DNA of 6,944 nt. Source: Phyllobacteriaceae bacterium UBA1059 (GTDB lineage: Bacteria; Pseudomonadota; Alphaproteobacteria; Rhizobiales; Rhizobiaceae). The position numbers and the translations under genes were made by a program. Of this stretch, positions 1 through 4,943 are shown in pieces (the first letter of the stretch is position 1; every line of letters begins with the position of its first letter). The notes below the pieces were generated by a model. It saw only the letters and a list, made by a program, of their open reading frames with translations, ran no database searches and was not told where the DNA came from. The stretch is taken from assembly GCA_002316345.1 (NCBI GenBank), contig DCDI01000234.1, positions 248 through 7,191 of the forward strand, given 5' to 3'.

Positions 1-445
1 GCGGCGCCAGATCGCCGGACGCACCGACCGAGCCCTGCGCCGGCACCACGGGAATGACGTTTTTCGCCAGCATGGCTTCCAGCAGTTCCAGCGTCTTCAG
101 CTGAACGCCGGAAGCGCCCTGCGCCAGGCTCGCCAACTTCAACGCCATCATCAGCCGCGTGACAGCTACCGGCATCGGCACGCCGGTTCCGGCCGAATGG
201 CTGAGCACGATGTTGCGCTGGAGCGTCGCCAGATCGGCATCGGGGATGCGCACGGACGCCAGCTTTCCGAAGCCGGTATTGATGCCGTAGACAGGCTCGC
301 CCTTCGCCAGAATGCGCGCAATGGCGTCAGCACTGGCCTGAACCTTCGGCTTGCAGGCCGGATCAAGCGCGATATCGGCGCCGCGCCAGATCGCGCGCCA
401 GTCGGCCAGCGAGGCGGAGCCGGGATGGATGGTGATGCTAGGCAT
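1..445 (-). CDS. hutH: Histidine ammonia-lyase (histidase), N-terminal part, cut by window edge
   Basis: Histidase (EC 4.3.1.3) removes ammonia from L-histidine to give urocanate, the first step of histidine catabolism, in the cytoplasm. Only the first 148 residues are present, against about 510 in the full family. Visible hallmarks are Tyr53 in VYGINTGFGK, His83 in NIVLSHSAG, and the Ala142-Ser143-Gly144 triad in GSVGASGDLAP, which cyclises to the MIO electrophile. These positions coincide with the numbering of the Pseudomonas putida enzyme, which supports the chosen ATG. A GGAG lies 7 nt before that ATG. The gene is downstream of hutI on the same strand, separated by a repeat-bearing 261-nt spacer. 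Nothing suggests inactivation in the visible part; the rest of the protein lies off the left edge. Confidence 0.96.
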   Translation of the reverse strand, partial: MPSITIHPGSASLADWRAIWRGADIALDPACKPKVQASADAIARILAKGEPVYGINTGFGKLASVRIPDADLATLQRNIVLSHSAGTGVPMPVAVTRLMMALKLASLAQGASGVQLKTLELLEAMLAKNVIPVVPAQGSVGASGDLAP

Positions 446-479
446 GATGGTGCTCCGGGAATAGCGCGGACGGGGCAGG

Positions 480-518
480 ACCCCCACCCCTTACCCCTCC
501 CCTCAAGGGGGAGGGGGA
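480..518 (+). repeat. Palindromic G/C-run repeat, copy 1
   Basis: This 39-bp element begins ACCCCCACCC and ends GGGGGAGGGGGA. Inside it, C-rich 494-502 can pair with G-rich 507-516 around a TCAA loop with one bulged G. The first 22 bases (481-502) are four C runs separated by A, TTA and T, so the minus strand carries a four-tract G-quadruplex motif. That strand is the sense strand of hutH, whose ATG is about 35 nt downstream. The element resembles the short intergenic palindromes scattered through rhizobial genomes; exact family membership is not established here. Confidence 0.8.
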
Positions 519-648
519 TTCTGAGGTGTGGTCGCTTAATGGCAAGGCAGCAGGACGGGGCACCACAACGGCACGCGCATCCCTTACAATGAAGTAGAAC
601 GCGTCGGCGCTAGGCGGGAATGCAGTAGAAGGCAGCGCTGCGCTGACG

Positions 649-690
649 TCCCCCTCCCCCCCCTTGAGGGGAGGGATAAAGGGTGGGGGT
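649..690 (-). repeat. Palindromic G/C-run repeat, copy 2, inverted
   Basis: This 42-bp element is the reverse complement of copy 1 apart from a few substitutions and a G/C run longer by three bases. It folds on itself: C652-C654 and T655 with A672-G675, and C660-C663 with G668-G671, around a TTGA loop. On the plus strand, 668-689 is a four-tract G-quadruplex motif with loops A, ATAAA and T. It starts only 17 nt past the hutI stop codon, so it could form a structure at the end of the hutI message or pair with copy 1. Confidence 0.8.
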
Positions 691-706
691 AACACGGTCG
701 CCACCA

Positions 707-1927
707 TCACCTCCCCCGCCAAACCCGCGCATGCAGCGGATTGAACCCAATGCGGTAAACAAGCTCAGCCGGACGCTCGATGTCCCAGATCGCCAAGTCG
801 GCCCACTTGCCGGCTTCCAGCGTTCCCACCTCATCCTGCAGCCCCAGCGCCTGGGCAGCATGGCGGGTGACGCCGGCGATGCATTCGGCGACCGTCATCG
901 AAAACAAGGTCGCGCCCATATTCATGGTGAGCAGCAGCGAGGTCAGCGGCGAGGTGCCGGGATTCGAGTCGGTGGCAAGCGCCATCGGCACATTGAAACG
1001 GCGGAACAGGTCAATCGGCGGCTTCTTGGTTTCGCGAATGAAATAGAACGCGCCGGGCAGGATCACGGCAACCGTGCCGCTCCTGCTCATCGCCTCCGCA
1101 CCCAACGCGCTCGTATGTTCGAGATGATCGGCCGACAAAGCGCCGTAGCTTGCAGCCAAAGCCGCACCGTCGAGATCGCTGAGCTGGTCGGCATGCAGTT
1201 TAACCGGCAGGCCGAGTGCCTTGGCGGCATCGAACACCCTGGCGATCTGCTCGGGCGAAAACGCGATGCCTTCGCAGAACCCATCCACCGCATCGGCAAG
1301 ACCATCGCGCGCGATCGCCGGCAGCATTTCGGACGCGACCTTCTCGATATAAGCGTCCTTGTCGCCGCCCGCTTCAACCGGCAGCGCATGGGCGCCGAGG
1401 AAGGTCGTGCGCACCGATACCTGACGTTCGGCAGCCAGCCGGCGTGCCGCGCGCAGCGACTTGGACTCGCTTTCACCGTCGAGCCCGTAGCCGGACTTCA
1501 CCTCAATTGTGGTGACGCCTTCCGCCAGGAGCGCATCGAGCCGCGGCAGCGTTTCCTTCACGAGCTGATCCTCGGAAGCAGCGCGTACGCCGCGAACCGA
1601 TGACACGATGCCGCCGCCGGCACGCGCGACTTCCTCGTAGCTCGCGCCGGCCAGCCGCATCTCGAACTCGTTGGCACGGTTGCCGGCATAGATGAGATGG
1701 GTGTGGCAATCGATCAGACCGGGCGTGATCCAGCGATCCTCGCAATCGATCACCTGCGCATTGCCAAGCCCCGTTGGCAGATCACTTTCCGGCCCGGCAT
1801 GCACGATCCGGCCGTCCACGGCCGCCACCGCACCGCCCTCGATCTCACCCAGGCCGCCGAGATCAAGTCGTAGCGTCCCCAGCCGAGCATTGCGCCAGAT
1901 GGTCGGTCGAGCGGCAGATCCGGCCAT
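707..1927 (-). CDS. hutI: Imidazolonepropionase
   Basis: HutI (EC 3.5.2.7) hydrolyses 4-imidazolone-5-propionate to N-formimidoyl-L-glutamate, the third step of histidine breakdown, in the cytoplasm. The 406-residue length is normal. It is a metal-dependent amidohydrolase: the HxH pair is His75/His77 in GLIDCHTHLIYAGN, a third ligand is His245 in KLHADQLSD, a conserved His is at 268 in SADHLEH, and the metal-binding Asp is Asp320 in ALATDSNPGTSP. The substrate-loop signature RAGGGIVSSVR follows the HxH. The ATG at 1927 is preferred to the in-frame GTG at 1933 because GGGGA lies 9 nt before the ATG but only about 3 nt before the GTG. It diverges from hutF across a candidate HutC operator and is followed by hutH. 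No defect is seen. Confidence 0.97.
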   Translation of the reverse strand: MAGSAARPTIWRNARLGTLRLDLGGLGEIEGGAVAAVDGRIVHAGPESDLPTGLGNAQVIDCEDRWITPGLIDCHTHLIYAGNRANEFEMRLAGASYEEVARAGGGIVSSVRGVRAASEDQLVKETLPRLDALLAEGVTTIEVKSGYGLDGESESKSLRAARRLAAERQVSVRTTFLGAHALPVEAGGDKDAYIEKVASEMLPAIARDGLADAVDGFCEGIAFSPEQIARVFDAAKALGLPVKLHADQLSDLDGAALAASYGALSADHLEHTSALGAEAMSRSGTVAVILPGAFYFIRETKKPPIDLFRRFNVPMALATDSNPGTSPLTSLLLTMNMGATLFSMTVAECIAGVTRHAAQALGLQDEVGTLEAGKWADLAIWDIERPAELVYRIGFNPLHARVWRGR

Positions 1928-1936
1928 GATCACACT

Positions 1937-1941
1937 TCCCC
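1937..1941 (-). promoter_or_regulatory. Ribosome binding site of hutI
   Basis: On the minus strand this reads GGGGA, 9 nt before the ATG at 1927. It decides the hutI start, since the alternative in-frame GTG two codons upstream would be too close. Confidence 0.6.
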
Positions 1942-1953
1942 GTCGGATGGTTG

Positions 1954-1969
1954 TTATGTATAGACATAA
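1954..1969. promoter_or_regulatory. Candidate HutC operator between hutI and hutF
   Basis: The sequence TTATGTATAGACATAA is palindromic at 14 of 16 positions, with perfect TTATGT/ACATAA arms. Its centre GTATAGAC fits GTnTAnAC, the core bound by the HutC subfamily of GntR regulators. It lies 27 nt before the hutI ATG and 49 nt before the hutF ATG. CATAAT on the plus strand and TATACA on the minus strand inside it could serve as -10 elements for the two directions, although no clear -35 was found. With hutC in the adjacent operon, autoregulated repression relieved by urocanate is the expected logic. The site is seen in the sequence; binding is inferred. Confidence 0.8.
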
Positions 1970-2005
1970 TGAACGAACAGGCGCAGGCTTGGCAAGTGAG
2001 AAAAC

Positions 2006-2009
2006 GAGG
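2006..2009 (+). promoter_or_regulatory. Ribosome binding site of hutF
   Basis: GAGG lies 8 nt before the ATG at 2018. In-frame GTG codons at 2009 and 2015 overlap or crowd this site, so the ATG is the better start. Confidence 0.6.
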
Positions 2010-2017
2010 TGTCAGTG

Positions 2018-3367
2018 ATGACCAGTATCCATGCTAGCCAAGCGCTGCTTTCCACCGGCTGGACCGATAATGTCAGGCTGAGCCTCGACGGTGGCCGCAT
2101 TACCAGGCTGGAAACCGGCATCGCGCCTCAAGCCGGTGACGAGCACCATGCCATCCTTCTGCCGGCAATGCCGAACGTCCACAGCCACGCTTTCCAGCGC
2201 GGCATGGCGGGTCTGGCCGAGGTGCGCGGACCGGGTTCCGACAGTTTCTGGAGTTGGCGCGAGGTGATGTACCGCTTCGCGCTGACCATGACGCCCGAGG
2301 ATGTCGAAGCGGTGGCCGCGCAGCTTTACGTCGAAATGCTGGAAGCAGGCTTCGGCCGCGTCGGCGAGTTCCATTACCTGCACCACCAGCCGGACGGGCG
2401 GCCTTATGCCGATATCGGCGAGCTCGCCGCACGCATCGCGTCGGCCGCCAGCGATACCGGCATCGCGCTGACGCTGCTGCCCGTCTTCTACGCCCATTCC
2501 GGCTTTGGCGGCGGAGCGCCGAACGAAGGCCAGCGCCGCTTCATCAACACCCGAGACCAGTTCGCCGCCTTGGCTGAACGCTGCGAAACGCTCACAAACG
2601 CCCTGCCGAACGGCGTCACCGGTCTCGCTCCACACAGCCTCCGCGCCGTCACTCCGGAAGAACTCGACTGGCTTGCCACTCTGCGACCGGACAAGCCGAT
2701 CCACATCCACATCGCCGAACAGGTGAAGGAGGTCGAGGACTGCCTGGCCTGGTCCGGGCAGCGGCCGGTCGAGTGGCTGCTCGATCATCAGGCGGTGGAC
2801 CATCGTTGGTGCATGATCCACGCCACCCACATGACACCGGCCGAGACGCAAGCCTTCGCAAAAACCGGCGCGGTGGCCGGCCTTTGCCCGATCACCGAAG
2901 CCAATCTCGGTGACGGCATGTTCGAGGGCGTGGATTTCGCCCAACACGGCGGCGCAATCGCGATCGGCTCGGATTCCAACATCGAGATCGGCGTCGGCGC
3001 CGAGTTGCGGGCGATGGAATATGCCCAGCGCCTGAAACATCGCGGCCGCAACATGCTCGTTGAACCCGGCAAGTCGAACGGAGCGGCGCTGTTCAACCGT
3101 TCGCTCGTTGGTGGCACGCAGGCGCTCGGCGTTCAAGGCGGCCTCCATGAAGGTGCGGCGGCCGATTTTGTCAGCCTCCAGGCCGATGATGTCGCGTTGG
3201 CCGGTCGCGATGGCGATGCCATCCTCGATGCCTGGATCTTCTCCGGCCGTCCGCTTGTGGACTGCGTCTGGGTCGACGGCACCAAGCAGGTCGAAGCCGG
3301 CCGCCACGCCAGGCGCGAAGCCATCGCCCAGCGCTTCACGCGCACGGTCGAGCGGCTGCTGTCCTGA
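2018..3367 (+). CDS. hutF: Formimidoylglutamate deiminase
   Basis: HutF (EC 3.5.3.13) deiminates N-formimidoyl-L-glutamate to N-formyl-L-glutamate and ammonia, diverting the pathway to the HutG deformylase branch. The 449-residue length is typical. It is an amidohydrolase-superfamily enzyme with metal ligands His55/His57 in MPNVHSHAFQRGMAG, His231 in HIHIAEQ and Asp319 in IGSDSNIEIG. Likely catalytic residues are Glu234 and His268 (in CMIHATHMT). The spacing is one residue less than in the Pseudomonas aeruginosa enzyme as I recall it. It lacks the HutI-specific RAGGGI loop, which separates it from its divergent neighbour of the same superfamily. It is the first gene of a hutF-hutC unit and its stop codon shares an A with the hutC start. 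A guanine-deaminase-like function is the main alternative and is made unlikely by motifs and context. Confidence 0.95.
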   Translation: MTSIHASQALLSTGWTDNVRLSLDGGRITRLETGIAPQAGDEHHAILLPAMPNVHSHAFQRGMAGLAEVRGPGSDSFWSWREVMYRFALTMTPEDVEAVAAQLYVEMLEAGFGRVGEFHYLHHQPDGRPYADIGELAARIASAASDTGIALTLLPVFYAHSGFGGGAPNEGQRRFINTRDQFAALAERCETLTNALPNGVTGLAPHSLRAVTPEELDWLATLRPDKPIHIHIAEQVKEVEDCLAWSGQRPVEWLLDHQAVDHRWCMIHATHMTPAETQAFAKTGAVAGLCPITEANLGDGMFEGVDFAQHGGAIAIGSDSNIEIGVGAELRAMEYAQRLKHRGRNMLVEPGKSNGAALFNRSLVGGTQALGVQGGLHEGAAADFVSLQADDVALAGRDGDAILDAWIFSGRPLVDCVWVDGTKQVEAGRHARREAIAQRFTRTVERLLS

Positions 3368-4083
3368 TGAACCGCGCCATCCCGATTCATCGCAGGATCC
3401 GTGCGGCGATCGAAGACAAGATCCTGTCCGGCGATTGGCCGCCCGGCACGCGCATCCCAGCCGAAACCGAGCTCGCCGCGACCTACAACTGCGCCCGTAT
3501 GACCGTAAACAAGGCGCTGACCGAACTCGCCGCCGACGGGCTGATCGAGCGGCGGCGTAAATCCGGCAGCGTGGTGAAGCGCCCCGTTCTGCAATCGGCC
3601 GTCTTGGAAATCCACGACATCAAGGCGGAAGTGGAAGCCGCCGGCTTTGCCTATCGCTACCGGGTCGAAAAGCGAAAGGTCCGCAACGCCACCCGCCCCG
3701 ATTGCGAACGCCTGCAGCTGGAAGCACCGGTTTCGGTTCTCGCCCTTTCCTGCCTCCATCTGGCGGACGATCGCCCCTTCTGCTGGGAAGACCGCCTGAT
3801 CAGCCTGTCCGCTGTGCCGCAAGCGCATGATGCCAGCTTCACCCATCAATCGCCCGGCGCCTGGCTGATCGACGAAGTGCCCTGGAGTGCTGCCGAACAC
3901 CGCATCAGCGCCGTCGCCGCCGACGCATCCCTGTCCGCCCTCCAACTCGCCCCCAACACCCCCTGCCTCGCCATCGAGCGCCGAACCTGGAACGCCGAGG
4001 AGCCCGTCACCCATGTGCGCCTGATCTATCCAGGCGACGCCCATGCGCTCGTGGCGCGCTTTGCGCCGTCGAAAGCCGGCTAA
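3367..4083 (+). CDS. hutC: Histidine utilisation repressor, GntR/HutC family
   Basis: HutC is a cytoplasmic DNA-binding repressor of hut genes that releases DNA when urocanate binds. This protein has 238 residues, the usual length. Residues about 5-70 form the GntR winged helix-turn-helix (IHRRIRAAIEDKILSG, then PAETELAATYNCARMTVNKAL and the wing LIERRRKSGSVV). Residues about 90-232 form the UTRA ligand-binding domain, including PWSAAEHRISA near 178. Its ATG overlaps the hutF TGA as TGATG, and no strong ribosome binding site precedes it, so translational coupling to hutF is likely. Being the second gene of the operon behind the candidate operator at 1954-1969, it would control its own level. 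The family could in principle bind another effector, but the hut context fixes the role. Confidence 0.95.
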   Translation: MNRAIPIHRRIRAAIEDKILSGDWPPGTRIPAETELAATYNCARMTVNKALTELAADGLIERRRKSGSVVKRPVLQSAVLEIHDIKAEVEAAGFAYRYRVEKRKVRNATRPDCERLQLEAPVSVLALSCLHLADDRPFCWEDRLISLSAVPQAHDASFTHQSPGAWLIDEVPWSAAEHRISAVAADASLSALQLAPNTPCLAIERRTWNAEEPVTHVRLIYPGDAHALVARFAPSKAG

Positions 4084-4156
4084 TAATCAGGTTCTTCTGG
4101 CTACTGCCGTGACGTTGCGATAGGGTACCGCTGCATATTGAGCGGGAGGGCTTTCC

Positions 4157-4846
4157 ATGAAGCGGTCGAGGGTCAACGCCATTCTGCGCGAGGGCGAAGC
4201 GTTTATTCGCTCGTTCAACTTCGCTATGCCGCCTTTCGCATCCTGGTCGCCGCGTGAGCTCATCGAGCGCCGGCCGGCCGGCATCATCGACGCACGGCTC
4301 GGCTGGGACATCACCGATTACGGCCAGGGCCGGTTCGACGAGATGGGCCTGTTTCTGTTCACCGTGCGCAACGGCCGCGCCGAGGATCTGACGCGCGGCA
4401 CCGGCATGCTTTATGCCGAAAAGATCATGATCTCGCGCCGCGACCAGCTTTCGCCCATGCATCGCCATGTCGTAAAGGCCGAGGACATCATTAATCGGGG
4501 CGGCGGCAAGCTGGTGATCGAGCTGTTTGCCGGCGCGCCGGATGGCTCTCTCGACCGCGAAGCCGACGTCACCGTGCCGACCGATGGCGTGTTGCGCACC
4601 TTCAAGCCCGGCGGCAAGCTGGTGCTCGAACCCGGTGAAAGCGTCACGCTGATGCCCGGCGTCTGGCACGCCTTCTGGGGCGAAGGCGCGGATGTGCTGA
4701 TCGGCGAGGTGTCGACGGTGAACGACGACCTCACCGACAACATCTTTGCCGAACCGATCGGGCGCTTTTCCACGATCGAGGAAGATGAAGAGCCTTACCG
4801 CCTCCTTGTTTCCGATTACGATGCGGCACTTGGCAGCCCGGCCTAA
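4157..4846 (+). CDS. D-lyxose ketol-isomerase family protein (cupin)
   Basis: This 229-residue protein fits the D-lyxose isomerase family (EC 5.3.1.15), soluble metal-dependent cupins that interconvert D-lyxose and D-xylulose and in some members D-mannose and D-fructose. The likely metal ligands are His102 and His104 in SPMHRHVVKAEDIINRGGG, Glu109 in the same motif, and His171 in LMPGVWHAFWGE. Lys107 is also conserved in this motif. The N-terminal half carries the family's GLFLFTVRNG stretch. The start is firm: GGGAGG lies 7 nt before the ATG. It follows hutC by 73 nt with no clear terminator or strong promoter, so it may be read partly from hutFC or independently. No sugar transporter or kinase is in view, so the physiological sugar is unknown. 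Family assignment is confident; substrate is inferred. Confidence 0.88.
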   Translation: MKRSRVNAILREGEAFIRSFNFAMPPFASWSPRELIERRPAGIIDARLGWDITDYGQGRFDEMGLFLFTVRNGRAEDLTRGTGMLYAEKIMISRRDQLSPMHRHVVKAEDIINRGGGKLVIELFAGAPDGSLDREADVTVPTDGVLRTFKPGGKLVLEPGESVTLMPGVWHAFWGEGADVLIGEVSTVNDDLTDNIFAEPIGRFSTIEEDEEPYRLLVSDYDAALGSPA

Positions 4847-4867
4847 GACCATGGGCTAGGCTTGCCA
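4831..4867 (+). terminator. Weak stem-loop at the end of the lyxose isomerase gene
   Basis: TGGC-AGCC (4831-4838) can pair with GGCT-T-GCCA (4859-4867) with one bulged T, spanning the stop codon at 4844-4846. No U tract follows directly. A second small stem, ATCGC 4869-4873 with GCGAT 4882-4886, is followed by TTT. Either could end transcription weakly, but neither is a classic intrinsic terminator. Confidence 0.2.
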
Positions 4868-4891
4868 GATCGCATCCGAACGCGATTTAGT
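4862..4891 (+). promoter_or_regulatory. Candidate sigma70-type promoter of the transglutaminase gene
   Basis: TTGCCA (4862-4867, preceded by C as in alphaproteobacterial -35 boxes) and TTTAGT (4886-4891, four of six to TATAAT) are separated by 18 nt. Transcription would start near 4898, leaving a leader of about 45 nt. This is a consensus match only. Confidence 0.3.
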
Positions 4892-4893
4892 AG

Positions 4894-4937
4894 TCTCGTA
4901 AACATCAAGCGGCCGAAAGAGCCGCCGGGGAACGAGA
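4894..4937 (+). promoter_or_regulatory. Nested stem-loop in the leader of the transglutaminase gene
   Basis: TCTCGT (4894-4899) pairs with ACGAGA (4932-4937), enclosing an inner hairpin GCGGC (4909-4913) / GCCGC (4921-4925) with a CGAAAGA loop. The 3' side contains the purine-rich GGGGAACGAGAG that must act as the ribosome binding site for the ATG at 4944, so the fold would partly occlude it. The fold is read by eye and its stability was not computed. Confidence 0.3.
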
Positions 4938-4943
4938 GACTGC

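Larger units (their letters stand above)
446..706. other. hutI-hutH spacer with an inverted repeat pair
   Basis: This 261-nt gap between the minus-strand genes hutI and hutH is unusually long for adjacent genes of one pathway. It holds two inverted copies of a G/C-run repeat (480-518 and 649-690) around a central 130 nt. The centre contains two imperfect 12-mers 31 nt apart (AATGAAGTAGAA at 588-599, AATGCAGTAGAA at 619-630). Short open frames across it are compositionally odd and are not credible genes. No convincing promoter for hutH was seen, so hutH is probably read from the hutI promoter through this spacer. Confidence 0.75.

Noticed and set aside
438..722. Minus-strand open frame (94 codons) filling the hutI-hutH spacer
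   Set aside because: Its translation is mostly the G/C-run repeats (SPSPLRGGVRGGG-like) and it overlaps the ends of both flanking genes; it is better explained as repeat sequence.
683..1603. Long plus-strand open frame (306 codons) opposite hutI
   Set aside because: It lies wholly antisense to a clearly recognised HutI, has an Arg/Gln/Gly-rich composition with no family motifs, and is the expected shadow of GC-rich codon use.
2012..3307. Long minus-strand open frame (431 codons) opposite hutF
   Set aside because: The plus strand has all HutF metal and catalytic motifs. The antisense translation has no recognisable domain and follows codon periodicity.
3133..4044. Minus-strand open frame (303 codons) across the hutF end and hutC
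   Set aside because: It spans two genes that are well supported on the other strand and resembles no known protein.
4084..4156. Possible promoter or terminator between hutC and the lyxose isomerase gene
   Set aside because: No stem followed by a T run was found, and -35/-10 pairings such as GACGTT with CATATT are too poor to call.
4007..4852. Minus-strand open frame (281 codons) over the hutC end and the lyxose isomerase gene
   Set aside because: It is antisense to a complete cupin enzyme with a good ribosome binding site. The translation shows no motif and no supporting start site.
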